DNA from: Liolophura sinensis
Taxonomy: Eukaryota; Mollusca; Polyplacophora; Chitonida; Chitonidae
Assembly (NCBI RefSeq): GCF_032854445.1
Contig: NC_088301.1
Coordinates: 11,836,281-11,900,280, forward strand
DNA length: 64,000 nucleotides
Reading direction: 5' to 3'
This document shows, piece by piece, positions 29,194-39,009 of this stretch (the first letter of the stretch is position 1; each line of letters opens with the position of its first letter). The notes below the pieces were generated by a model. That model searched no databases, was not told the origin of the DNA, and saw only the letters and a list, made by a program, of their open reading frames with translations. A program made the position numbers and the translations under genes.

Positions 29194-31243
29194 AAAAGTC
29201 AGTACAGACCAGGGTAGTACTGTTGATTTGAGTGAGACTTTTCTCAACAACATGTTGGATAGAGATTCTTCCAAAGTAGACAGCCAACAGGAAGTAAATA
29301 CTAATTTTGTTAGTGGTGATCAGCCATTTTGTAGGACTGAGTTGATTGCTGAACAACACAGTGATCCAAGTATTTCTTGCTTGTTTAATGATGCAGCTAA
29401 AGATGGTGAATCTTTACCTGACCCATGCTACTACTATGTCAAGTCTGGCATATTGATGCGGCAGTGGAGGCCTCCCGATGTTTCGTTGGAGGATGAATGG
29501 GCAGTTAAGCATCAGGTAGTTGTGCCCAAGTCTTATCGTAAAGACATACTTACCGTAGCGCATGAAACGCCGTTAGCAGGTCATTTAGGTGTTAATAAGA
29601 CCTATCATAAGATTCTCAGTCATTTTTATTGGCCAGGAATAAGGAAAGATGTTACTGAATTTTGCAGGTCTTGTCATGCATGTCAGTTAGTGGGGAAACC
29701 TAACCAGACAATCCCCAAGGCAGCCTTGAGGCCTATTCCTGCAATTGGTGAGCCATTCAGTAGAATCTTAATAGATTGTGTTGGTCCGCTACCTAAGACA
29801 AAGTCTGGAAATCAGTATATGTTAACCATAATGTGTACTTCAACTCGTTTCCCTGAGGCAATTCCACTAAGGAATATTACTGCTAAGACTGTAATTAAGG
29901 CTTTAGTTAAGTTCTTCACCATGTTTGGTCTGCCTAAGTCAGTACAGTCAGACCAGGGTTCAAATTTCATGTCTGGTGTGTTCCAACAAGTTATGCATGA
30001 GCTAGGTATTAGCCAGTATAAATCCTCAGCTTATCACCCACAAAGTCAAGGAGCACTAGAGAGATTCCATCAGACACTGAAAAGTATGATAAGAACTTAC
30101 TGCTTTGAGACAGGGAAAGATTGGGACGAGGGTGTACCTTTGTTAATGTTTGCTGTAAGAGAGTCTGTACAAGAGTCACTTAGATCTAGTCCATTTGAGC
30201 TTGTGTTTGGCCATACTGTGCGTGGTCCATTACAGTTGTTCAAGGAAAAGTTTGTGTCTGGTGATAGTGACAATGTTAACCTATTACAGTATGTGTCAAG
30301 TTTTCGTACTAAGCTCAACAGAGTATGTGAGTTAGCCAGAGAGAATCTTACAGCTTCTCAGAAGAGTATGAAAACTAAGTATGACAAAGAGACAGTAAGA
30401 CGCAGATTTGAAGTTGGTCAGAAGGTATTGGCCTTACTTCCAGTTAGTGGTAAGCCACTTGAAGCTCGTTGTTTTGGACCTTATGTAGTAGACAAGAGGC
30501 TAAGTGATCTTAATTATATTATTTTCACTCCTGATCGGCGCAAATCTAGACAACTTTGTCACATTAACATGTTAAAGCCATATGTAGACAGAGATAGCAC
30601 TGATCTCAATGTTGTACATCCTAGTGGAGTTGCTATCTCTTATTTTCCAGTGCCAAGTTGTAAGAGAGAGTTAAAGCGTTTTTTGGGCATGGCAGGTTAT
30701 TATCGTAAGTTCTGTAGGAACTTTTCATTTGTTAGTGAGCCACTAACTCAGCTGTTAAAGAAAGGTGCTAAATTCTTGTGGTCCAATGAGTGTCAGAGAT
30801 CTTTTGATAGATTAAAGGCCATGCTAAGCAGCGGCCCCATACTTGTAGCACCTGATTTTAATTTACCAATTAAGCTAGCTGTTGATGCTAGTGATATATC
30901 TGCTGGGGCAGTTTTGTTACAAGAAAATGAAACAGATCACGTTGATCACCCTGTATGTTTTTTCTCTCGCAAATTTGACAAGTGCCAGAGAAATTATTCG
31001 ACAATAGAAAAGGAGTGTCTGTCCTTGATTCTAGCATTACAGCATTTTGAAGTATATGTGACTTCGTCAAGTTACCCCATTGTTGTGTATACAGATCACA
31101 ATCCCTTAACCTTCTTGCACAAACTAAAAGGTAAAAACCGAAGATTGTTACGGTGGAGTTTGCTTTTGCAAGAATTTAATCTAGAGATTAGACACATAAA
31201 AGGGAAAGATAATGTGATTGCTGATTGTTTGTCACGTGTCTAG
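29126..31243 (+). CDS. pol: Pol of Gypsy element: integrase + RT remnant + RNase H
   Basis: Open from 29126 (no good ATG; likely reached by a +1 shift from gag). Order: H2C2 zinc finger (HETPLAGHLG, CRSCHACQ), integrase core with Asp in LIDCVGPL, Asp in SDQGSNF and Glu in ALERFHQ (35 residues apart), GPY/F module (FGPYVV, HINMLKPY). Then, from about 30649, the RT thumb/connection (KRELKRFLGMAGYYRKF) and RNase H (VDASDISAG, TIEKECLSL, VYTDHNPL, NVIADCLSRV). The RT catalytic palm, including the Y-x-DD box, is absent although the frame is unbroken, which implies an in-frame internal deletion. Ends just before the polypurine tract. Confidence 0.9.
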   Translation: MQSQSQLKAGLYPSCVVTRAMSRKVSTDQGSTVDLSETFLNNMLDRDSSKVDSQQEVNTNFVSGDQPFCRTELIAEQHSDPSISCLFNDAAKDGESLPDPCYYYVKSGILMRQWRPPDVSLEDEWAVKHQVVVPKSYRKDILTVAHETPLAGHLGVNKTYHKILSHFYWPGIRKDVTEFCRSCHACQLVGKPNQTIPKAALRPIPAIGEPFSRILIDCVGPLPKTKSGNQYMLTIMCTSTRFPEAIPLRNITAKTVIKALVKFFTMFGLPKSVQSDQGSNFMSGVFQQVMHELGISQYKSSAYHPQSQGALERFHQTLKSMIRTYCFETGKDWDEGVPLLMFAVRESVQESLRSSPFELVFGHTVRGPLQLFKEKFVSGDSDNVNLLQYVSSFRTKLNRVCELARENLTASQKSMKTKYDKETVRRRFEVGQKVLALLPVSGKPLEARCFGPYVVDKRLSDLNYIIFTPDRRKSRQLCHINMLKPYVDRDSTDLNVVHPSGVAISYFPVPSCKRELKRFLGMAGYYRKFCRNFSFVSEPLTQLLKKGAKFLWSNECQRSFDRLKAMLSSGPILVAPDFNLPIKLAVDASDISAGAVLLQENETDHVDHPVCFFSRKFDKCQRNYSTIEKECLSLILALQHFEVYVTSSSYPIVVYTDHNPLTFLHKLKGKNRRLLRWSLLLQEFNLEIRHIKGKDNVIADCLSRV

Positions 31244-31342
31244 TTGGTTTTCTGCAGCTTTGTTTTTAAAGACTGTAAACGTTATTATTATTCATGATTA
31301 TGAATATGTTAAAGAAAGTTTTATGCAAAACTTTCTTTCCCT

Positions 31343-31354
31343 GAAGGGTGGGGG
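31343..31354 (+). promoter_or_regulatory. Polypurine tract of Gypsy element
   Basis: GAAGGGTGGGGG directly before the 3' LTR start TGTTATG; primes plus-strand DNA in LTR elements. Confidence 0.85.
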
Positions 31355-31421
31355 TGTTATGTATGACTATTTAACGTTTTCATGTACTGTTAGTCTGCGG
31401 ACCTTTGTGTTATATGTTATA
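31355..31421 (+). repeat. 3' LTR, left remnant
   Basis: 67 bp identical to 26248-26314, then a run of 15 G where the LINE begins. Confidence 0.95.
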
Positions 31422-31436
31422 GGGGGGGGGGGGGGG

Positions 31437-31999
31437 ATTGATTTGCACTGGCGCTTTTCCGGCCCAAAGGGCCGATGCGCGCCAAAACTTGGCGTCATTG
31501 AAAATGCTTTTAAGCTGGATAGTATATAAAGGAAGAGTATATTATTTAGGACAAGAAGAAGAAGTTTCAATACTAGTACTATGGACATTGTAGCTTTATA
31601 GCCGACGAATTTTGGGCTTCATGGACTAACAAAAAAAAGAAAAAAGTGTTTTCAGAGGGTCATTATTCACTATGATGACCGTTTCTTAATGTACAATCCA
31701 TATTTACAGTACAAGATGGGCAGGTACATGGGTTAAAGAGAGATTTTGGGAAAGGGTGGCGTTAGAACACTCAAGATGTTATCACATATACGGAACACAG
31801 AGTATAGTACAGGAGGAGGTGAACAGTATACATACACAATACCTGGACAAAAAAACAGTAGAAGCGTCAGCTCATATCAGTTTTGTTCGGGTAAAAAAAA
31901 AACGACAACAACCCACTTTAAAAGCAACAAATAGGCCGATCCAACCATGTTAACATTAAAAAAAACAAAAAAAAAACCAAAAAACAAAAAAAACGGATT
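31437..31999 (-). other. LINE 3' region, not fully explained
   Basis: Contains long A-runs on plus (31905-31995) and the GC hairpin near 31460. The A-rich run would be T-rich in the LINE's own sense, which is odd for a LINE tail, so a small separate insertion in plus orientation is possible here. Open frames are chance. Confidence 0.4.
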
Positions 32000-33104
32000 A
32001 TTAAAAACGACGACATCTGCTAAGAAAATTGGCCAGGGCCTGGAAAGTCTTATTTTGGTTCGCTTTAGGATTTAAAACAGATGCTAACGTAAAAGGCCGA
32101 AGGCCAATGGAGCGTAAGTCCCGGTTAAAGAACACGGCGAGCGTTAGAGTGCCGGATACACGTAAATAAGAGATGAGCGATATCATCGTTAACTAGGCAT
32201 ATGTCACATAACCCAGATGGTTGCAGATTCATTCTGAATAAATAGGTATTTGTAGGTACATGTCCAGAAATAAGGCGGAAAACTAGCGTTTCATCTCGTC
32301 GGGAACGTAATGATATTGGCGAATTTAACAAGACAGAACGATTATACTGGTGAAAAAACCTCCCCTTATTAGCTTCATCCACTGCCGCTGCCAAATATCC
32401 ACAAACTTAGGTGCGACATGATTCATAATTTCATTCATGTTTAAGGGCACGTGTATGGATATATCTAAAAAGGATAAAGCTCTCTTCGCCAGGGAGTCTG
32501 CCATTTCGTTTCCCACAATACCGACATGAGCTGGTACCCAGTCAAAACTCACAGAGACGCCCTGGTAACGAAGAGTGGTGCATAAATGTAGTATTTCAAA
32601 CACAAGTGATGGAGAATTATACCAGACATAATTTGACATGGCCTGCAAGAAAGATAAAGAATCGGTAAGTATAACAGTCCTGGAAGGTTTTAGGTCGAGG
32701 AGAAACTGAAGAGCACAGATGATAGCTGTAAGTTCTGCTGTAAATACTGAGACAAAATTGGATAATCTAAAGGATTTGGAATATTTTAACTCTGGGACAC
32801 AAAAGCTGCACCAACTCTGTTGCTGTCTGGACACTTGGAGGCATCAGTGTATACCTGCAAGTACTGGGATAGGCTTGTATGTATATATTCCGTAGCACAT
32901 AGTAAGGAAACATTCGGATTATCAGATTTTTTTTCTATCATCGTTCAGAGTAGTCGAAATATAGGGAGCTTCTAGATTCCATGTGGGGAAATCAGGAACA
33001 CGGATGACTGCAAAGCAACATTATCACAATCTAGAGACGAAGATATGTTCTTTGATCTCAAACTAAATGGTAACCCAGCATAACTATTTAAGTCATGCAA
33101 GTTG
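32000..33104 (-). pseudogene. LINE ORF2 C-terminus: RNase H and Cys-rich tail, frameshifted
   Basis: After 33105 the reading changes frame several times. RNase H begins near VYTDASK (about 32860), continues at 32325-32834 with VILTDSLSFLQAM and the C-terminal box WVPAHVGIVGNEMADSLAKR, and after another shift near 32390 reaches a tail with CDICLVNDDIAHLLFTC (32125-32394). All RNase H acidic positions are still visible. Some breaks are single-base, so assembly error is possible. Confidence 0.8.
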
Positions 33105-35828
33105 TCATAAAAGGAAGGTTCGAGCAAACGAGGACGAAGCATTATTAACCGAACATTTGAGCCTGAAAAAGAACTTGAGGGTGCGCAGGCGCCGACGGAT
33201 AGACAAAGGCCACTCGTTACAGAATACCTGTAGAACGTTAAGTGGTGTGGTGCGCATACCTCCTGTACATATCCGCAGCGCTGCGCACTGAACAGAATCT
33301 ATTTTTTCTTTAAACGTAATGCAAGCAGAATCATAGGCTTCACAACAATAATCAAGTTTGGTACGGATGAGAGAGCGATATAGAAGTAGTAATGATTTTT
33401 TCTCAGCCCCCCAACATTTGCCCGATACACACCTCATTAAATTTAGAACTTTATCACATCTTGCTATCAAATAGTCAATATGTCTACCCCAAGTAAGCCT
33501 ATTATCGAATATAACCCCGAGATACTTAAAAGAAGAGGAGATTTTGATCGTCGAGTTATTAAGGGTTAGACAAACATTACCAGTATGGCGACGTGTAAAC
33601 ACAACAGCTTCTGTTTTAACAGAAGAAAACTTAAACCCCCAGTCCCGGCTCCATTTCATTATATCATCTAAACCTTGCTGAATATGCTTGACACAAGAGG
33701 CCAGGGACCTAGAGCAAAACCACATGCATTTATCATCAGCGAAAAGCGTGCAATTTAATTTAGGGGATATGGCATTGGGTAAGTCATTTATGGCTACATT
33801 AAATAAAGTGGGAGATAAGACACTTCCCTGGGGAACCCCATTCTCCACCGGAACCATGCGAGAATAACTCTGTCCCACTCGAACTTTAATAAAACGTCCG
33901 GACAGGAAGTCTTTTAAGAAACCCAACATTTTCCCACCAATGCCAATATTACGCAGCTTAATTAACACCCCAGTCCTCCAAACCATATCGTACGCTTTTT
34001 CTATATCGAGAAACACGGCAAGTAGATAATCTTTATAATTAAAAGAGTGTCTGATGGAGGTTTCTAAATTAACCACATGGTCAGTAGTACAACGTTTGTT
34101 TCTAAAACCGCTCTGTACTGGACTAAGTATATTATGTTTCTCCAAAAACCACATCAATCTAGAATTTATCATACGCTCCATGACCTTGCAGAGACAGGAC
34201 GTGAGGGCTATAGGCCTGTACGAAGATGTGAACGAGGGATCCTTACCTGGTTTAGCAACGGGCACAACAATTGCCGTTTTCCATTTAGCAGGGAGTTTCA
34301 TACTAGACCAAACGGCATTGTACAGCAATAGTAATATAGTCATACAGTGATATGGCAAATTGTACAACATGGAGTACGTAATAGTATCCTCACCCGGTGA
34401 CGAATCCGAACATGAGGATAAGGCCTGCTTTAATTCTAGTAAAGAAAAATCATTGTTAATTGGCATGTCATCAAAAAGAATATTATTAAAAGGATGCATT
34501 TCTTCAATATTTTCCTTATGGGATATAAACTCAGGAGAATAATTGTTTGAACTGGAAACGAAAGAGAAACTGTCTGCCAAAATATTGGCTTTGTCAATAT
34601 TAGTAACAAAATTTCTATTATTATGAACAATAGTTGGGGTGTTATTTGATTTTCTTTTACCTTTAATCGAGTTTATTTTATTCCAGACTTCTTTGGTATT
34701 TGTATTTTCAGATAAATTCGAACAGTATTGTCGCCAGTGATCTCTCTGAGCTGTTTTAATCACCCGCTGTGCTACAGCCTTAGCTCGTTTAAATAAAACA
34801 ATGTCTTGGTATAGGCGAGTGCGTTTTGCACGATTTTTTAAACGTTTCCGATTTTTTATAGCATTAGAACAATCGTCGTTCCACCAAGGAACAGGTATTT
34901 TACTAGACACCATACCTGAGGATTTTGGAATGCATTTTTGTGCAGCCACATCAATGGCATTAAGTACATTATCTGCAAAAATATCAACATCATTATTATA
35001 CACATCCTGAGAAAAAGACCTCAAACATTCTTCTTTGTATACATCCCAGTTTGCCCTTTTCACACACCATCTGGGAGGCTGGCCTACAGGATTCACATGG
35101 TGGTCTATATTACAGGTGACTAGGACTGGTAAGTGGTCGCTAGGACAAGGGCTTATGGTATCAACGAACCAATTAAAAGACAGACCTATATCTGCTGAGC
35201 AAAGAGTAAGGTCTAAGTGAGACAGATTACCAGAATGAGGATCTACACGAGTGCCCGTCCCATCATTTAAAACACACATTTCATAATCATTAACTAGAGC
35301 AGTCATTACCCTTCCATTGAAATTCGTTGTAATGCTACCCCATAAGGGTCCGTAAGCGTTAAAATCCCCACACAATATATAAGTGCTATTAATATAAGAC
35401 ATAAGAGTATCAAAATCTTTTCTATCAATACGACTAGAAGGATTGTATATATTAACAACACTTGTGGGTGCAACAGACCTCGTAGCAATATTAAAACATT
35501 GTGCCTCAATACTGTTAAAGGGAGGTAACTTTAGTTCTGAAAAGGATAGGCCGTCTTTTAGAAGCATGGCCAGGCCCCCTCTCCCGTCTGTATTCCTATC
35601 CATTCTACCTATAAAATACCCAGGGTAAGTAAAATCCATATGTGGCTTTAAAAAAGTTTCTTGAAGACATATAACATGAGGAGCTGGCTTAAGATTTTGA
35701 ATATAACACTTGAATTCCTCTCCATGAGCGCCAAGACCGCAAATATTCTGATGTAACATGTTTAAAGTCATTGATAAAAAAGGTAAAACAAGATAGGAAT
35801 ATATATTTATATTATATAAAGGATACAT
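33105..35828 (-). CDS. LINE ORF2: AP endonuclease and reverse transcriptase
   Basis: 907 intact codons. ATG at 35828 sits in TAATG with the ORF1 stop. Endonuclease occupies about residues 20-250 (LHQNICGL, CLQETFLKP, LCGDFNAYGPLWG, PSDHLPVLV). RT spans about 470-760, with SYRPIALTS, AVFLDIEKAYD, NGVPQGSVLSP and the catalytic CTLFADDKCMW near 694. The frame stops at 33105, beyond which RNase H continues in broken frames. These proteins nick the target and copy the RNA there. Confidence 0.9.
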   Translation of the reverse strand: MYPLYNINIYSYLVLPFLSMTLNMLHQNICGLGAHGEEFKCYIQNLKPAPHVICLQETFLKPHMDFTYPGYFIGRMDRNTDGRGGLAMLLKDGLSFSELKLPPFNSIEAQCFNIATRSVAPTSVVNIYNPSSRIDRKDFDTLMSYINSTYILCGDFNAYGPLWGSITTNFNGRVMTALVNDYEMCVLNDGTGTRVDPHSGNLSHLDLTLCSADIGLSFNWFVDTISPCPSDHLPVLVTCNIDHHVNPVGQPPRWCVKRANWDVYKEECLRSFSQDVYNNDVDIFADNVLNAIDVAAQKCIPKSSGMVSSKIPVPWWNDDCSNAIKNRKRLKNRAKRTRLYQDIVLFKRAKAVAQRVIKTAQRDHWRQYCSNLSENTNTKEVWNKINSIKGKRKSNNTPTIVHNNRNFVTNIDKANILADSFSFVSSSNNYSPEFISHKENIEEMHPFNNILFDDMPINNDFSLLELKQALSSCSDSSPGEDTITYSMLYNLPYHCMTILLLLYNAVWSSMKLPAKWKTAIVVPVAKPGKDPSFTSSYRPIALTSCLCKVMERMINSRLMWFLEKHNILSPVQSGFRNKRCTTDHVVNLETSIRHSFNYKDYLLAVFLDIEKAYDMVWRTGVLIKLRNIGIGGKMLGFLKDFLSGRFIKVRVGQSYSRMVPVENGVPQGSVLSPTLFNVAINDLPNAISPKLNCTLFADDKCMWFCSRSLASCVKHIQQGLDDIMKWSRDWGFKFSSVKTEAVVFTRRHTGNVCLTLNNSTIKISSSFKYLGVIFDNRLTWGRHIDYLIARCDKVLNLMRCVSGKCWGAEKKSLLLLYRSLIRTKLDYCCEAYDSACITFKEKIDSVQCAALRICTGGMRTTPLNVLQVFCNEWPLSIRRRLRTLKFFFRLKCSVNNASSSFARTFLL

Positions 35829-37064
35829 TATGAATGTTCATCATCCGAGGACACAGTAAATAGAATATCGTTCAGTCTTTTAAAATCAACAGCCTCAGAG
35901 CCAAGGCGACTCTGAGCGATGCTAAACACTACTTGTACCAAACTCTTAGGGTCTTCGATTTCGAAGACTTTTATTAGTATTTCCGAAAAGATGGCGATAA
36001 GCCTTGTGGCCATTGTGAAAGACATATCGTCTGTCTGAGTGGGTTCACCACGTGGGGTTTGAGTAGCTATGGTCCTAAGGATTGGCTTGACGGGTGTAAT
36101 CGTAATAGAATGGGGCTGTTCAGGGGGGGTATCTACTACCGGCCCTTCTGTTAGAGCTCGCTCATTTGACCCCTCTGGGTAAATTCTATGGGGGTTATCT
36201 TTTTCACGTACTGATTTTAAAGCATCAGCAAAAGAAATTTTCTTGGTAACCTTTATGAACTGCGCTTTACATATCTGCTTTCTATATGGGCAACCCATAT
36301 ACGCCGAGCTATGGCTCAGGGACCCGCAGTTGACACATTTGGGGCGATCCAGGTTGTGGCATTCATCAAATGTATGGGGGCCGCCACATCTTGGGCATCG
36401 CTGGCGTCCCCTACATTCCCCTGAAATATGCCCAAAGGACTGACATTTGAAGCAACGTATGGCGGGTGGAACATATTGCTTGACAGGAAATATTTCCTAA
36501 CCGAGAGAAACTTCTTCCGGTAGTGCATCCGAATTAAAATATAACAACATACATTTGGTTTTAGTTTTTTCCTTCCCTTTAGTCAGACGCTGTGCTTTCG
36601 TTACTTTGTATTTTTTCAGTGCTTGTTGTACTTCTTCTTCAGTGATGTCTTCCCCTAACCCATAAATCACCCCACGTGAAAGGGTGATATTGGAGTGCAG
36701 CCTGCAGGAGACATCCCTTCCCATCTCTTCATCTCTTCTCTTTTGTTATGCTGAGTGCCTTTTTGACTTGAGTGGCACTATTACAAACAATCATTAGGTC
36801 TTTACCGTTAATTTTCTTTACTTGTTTTACATTGCCAATTGCTTGTTGTAAACTCTGACCAAATTTAATTGGGTTCCACCCAGTGACGGGTAAGCCCCCC
36901 ATAGATGAAATTACAACATTGTTATTGTTATTTCCCTGCTTCTGACCCACCTGCTTTGCTTTCTTCCCTTCCTGGGAGCTTCTATCTGTTGAAAAATCGC
37001 GCGTTCGTTTTGTAGTGGATCGCGTTTCCACGACTTCCATGTCGTCTCCTTCTGCGTCATCCAT
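35828..37064 (-). pseudogene. LINE ORF1: RRM-like region and three CCHC knuckles
   Basis: ATG at 37064 opens an acidic/basic N-terminus (MDDAEGDDMEVVETRS). A one-base frameshift near 36729 and a TAG at 36497-36499 are the only breaks before the stop at 35828-35830. The middle segment (GVIYGLGEDITEEEVQQALK) resembles an RNA-recognition fold; knuckles follow (CFKCQSFGHISGEC, CPRCGGPHTFDEC, CVNCGSLSHSSAYMGC) at about 36300-36450. Role is RNA binding. The stop codon overlaps the ORF2 start as TAATG. Confidence 0.8.
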
Positions 37065-37171
37065 GGCTGTAACTAATGACTATAGTGGTGTATGCACAGG
37101 GGAGTTATTACAAGACGACAGTTAAAAATAGCAGAAGTTGCTCGGGAGCTGCTCCGAGCCAGGGAGAAAAG

Positions 37172-37227
37172 ATTGTAATATTGAGTCACTGAGTCTGTTT
37201 TCTGTTGCCGTTTTCAATACCGTAACA
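37172..37227 (+). repeat. 3' LTR, right remnant
   Basis: 56 bp identical to 27210-27265, ending CCGTAACA, followed by the CTGA target duplication. The 895 bp between the two remnants (equivalent to 26315-27209) are missing. Confidence 0.95.
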
Positions 37228-37463
37228 CTGATTTGTGGGAGTCCGCATCGTTTCCCCCAATGTGGAGGATAACTATGTCACATTTTGTCTCCTGAAGGAG
37301 ACTTTCCAATGTTCCAGAGAATTGGAGTGTCCCAACTCTAACTCCCCCAATGCCAAAGAAGCCAATGTCCTGGCCTGTCGATTCTAGAGTTTGGGATCGA
37401 ATTTCGAAGGATACTATTCTCCAGCCTATGAACGTAACTGCTGCCGATAATTAAGATTTTCAT
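37228..37463 (-). pseudogene. SGNH-hydrolase-like pseudogene, 5' part
   Basis: ATG at 37463 on minus opens with MKILIIGSSYVHRLE, fitting SGNH block I (the GSS serine). After a frameshift come FGIGG (block II) and CDIVILHIGGNDADS (block III with the Asn). The reading reaches the Gypsy target duplication CTGA at 37228-37231 and resumes at 26247. SGNH enzymes are esterase-like hydrolases with a Ser-Gly-Asn-His set; all four blocks are traceable across the split but no intact frame remains. Confidence 0.65.
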
Positions 37464-37800
37464 CCTTATTTTTTGTTCCTGAGAAAACAAATATACAAGA
37501 TAGTTGTATTTTTGATAAGCGAATCGGTTTTGTTGATAGGATAATGTATATCTTAAGCAAGAACATATTTGATGAAACAGATACTCAGGAGCAAATTAAT
37601 GGTATAGTTACCAATCAAAACTTGATAGAGGGTCTTCTCTCGTATAATCATATACACATTTGTAAATAAAGAGAAAATAAATATCAACCAATAAGAATAG
37701 ACAATAAAAACAAACAAGTGGGGAGATTAGTAAATGGAGAAATATTATTAATAACTACAGTCATCAACTTCTGTGGTTACATTGTTTTCGTGTGTTGTGT
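37464..37800. other. Spacer between SGNH pseudogene and older LINE
   Basis: A 41-codon plus frame at about 37543-37668 (MYILSKNIFDETDTQ...) shows no known domain. Nothing else seen. Confidence 0.35.
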
Positions 37801-37828
37801 TTTTGCAAACCGGTTTATAGATATTTTA

Positions 37829-38035
37829 TTGGTCCTCAAGATCAAGGTATAACCGATATAGTTGTAGGAAGGAATTATGTATATGTGGAATAAACGGCCC
37901 TCAAAATCAAGATATCGCCGTTGTTAATATATGTGTTTGGTAATTTCGGAAAATACACTGTCTTTAATCAGAGAATAATGACGTATTGTTGAGCAGAGCA
38001 GAAACGGCCCTCAGAATCAAGGTATCGCCGTCAAT
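37829..38035 (-). repeat. Three dispersed hairpin motifs in the 3' UTR of the older LINE
   Basis: Motif ACGGCCCTCAGAATCAAGGT followed by ATCGCCGT occurs (with changes) near 37831, 37891 and 38009. The ends ACGGC and GCCGT pair in the second and third copies. They sit just 3' of the LINE coding region in its own (minus) sense. Confidence 0.6.
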
Positions 38036-38511
38036 ACTGTTTTGTTAGATTCGTCTTTCGTAACCCGTCGATTTTATGTATTCTTTTAGTAAGGAGAATA
38101 TTTGTGCTCTCAGATGTGGTTTTGGGTTAAGAATATTCTGAAGGTCAAGCTCACATTTGTGGATTTTCAGGCATTCTGCCAATCGTCTTCGTTCTTTACT
38201 GTGTTTCATACATTATAGCAAATAGTGCTCTATGGTTTCATCATGCGTTTAACAGGCTGGGCAAAATGGTGAAGATTTTAGATTATTGTTGCTAGATGTG
38301 CTTTGAGCCCTGTTTTCCCTTGTCTCAGGCGTGATATATTTTTTGTCATCCTGGTTATTCAATAATTGGAACGAATTTAATTTTGTAATCGTTCTGCCTA
38401 ATATTCTATTGTGTCACCGTCAGCGGGATTCTTTGTGCCATTCCTCTTTCCCCTGATTGTTAATTTGGGTATTGATCAACGTATATATTTCAGTTTGGCT
38501 CAGGGGGACGT

Positions 38512-39009
38512 TTATATCTTGTTGGTATTTCTGTAGACTCGATTTTGCTGGCTGATCTGCAATTTCGTTTCCTCGAAACCCATGCTAGAGTCAGTTCGGT
38601 TTTCGTTTCTATATTTTGTTAGCGAGATTATTTTTTGCAGGAGGTCTGGTCTGATCTCAGATTTGGAGTATTGGATTGAAATTAATCCGCTGAGGGAGTC
38701 GCTTAGTATGGCTTCTCGGTTTGGTTTGTTCTCAAGAATCCATTGTAGTGCCATTGTAATTGCAACTAATTCACTCGTATAGACGGAGAGGTGATTGGGT
38801 AGTTTATAGTTTTTAACTATGTTTAGCTCTGGTATTGCAAATGATGATCCAGTGTGACCCTGCACATTTTTGGATCCGTCAGTGTATATTTTTAGATGAC
38901 CGTTGTAGTGTTTGTGGAAGTGTTCTAAGGCTTGAGCTTCGATATATACTGGGTTTTCCAGGTTTGAAATTTGGTCGTGGAGTGCAGTGTCTTTTTGGGG
39001 AGTTTGCAA
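38512..39009 (-). pseudogene. RNase H domain of older LINE
   Basis: 165 open codons with LKIYTDGSKN, then YTSELVAITMALQW and REAILSDSLSGL, matching the first three acidic boxes of RNase H. The C-terminal box is in another frame. Belongs to ORF2 of the LINE at 37800-43060. Confidence 0.75.

Larger units (their letters stand above)
31422..37171 (-). mobile_element. Nearly full-length Nimb/I-like LINE inserted in the 3' LTR
   Basis: Minus strand, 5.75 kb: 5' UTR (37065-37171), ORF1 with three CCHC knuckles, ORF2 with endonuclease, RT and RNase H, 3' UTR, and at the left end a run of 15 C (plus-strand G at 31422-31436). RNase H after RT and a knuckle-bearing ORF1 place it in the I group; Nimb is my best guess. 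No target duplication is seen; instead 895 bp of LTR are lost. The 3' UTR near 31455-31475 has a perfect CGGCCC-AAA-GGGCCG hairpin. Only a few frame breaks are present. Confidence 0.85.
26248..37227 (+). mobile_element. Ty3/Gypsy LTR retrotransposon, Gmr1-like order, RT core deleted
   Basis: Bounded by CTGA at 26244-26247 and 37228-37231. The 5' LTR is 26248-27265; the 3' LTR survives as 31355-31421 and 37172-37227, split by a LINE. The surviving 123 bp of 3' LTR are identical to the 5' LTR, so insertion is recent. Internal order is gag, protease, integrase, then a remnant of the RT C-terminus and RNase H. Integrase ahead of RT/RNase H is the Gmr1-type arrangement, the reverse of most Gypsy elements. 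RT fingers and palm are missing, so the copy cannot move on its own. Confidence 0.9.

Noticed and set aside
34054-34350. Plus-strand frames opposite LINE ORF2
   Set aside because: They are the antisense of the RT domain; no independent evidence.
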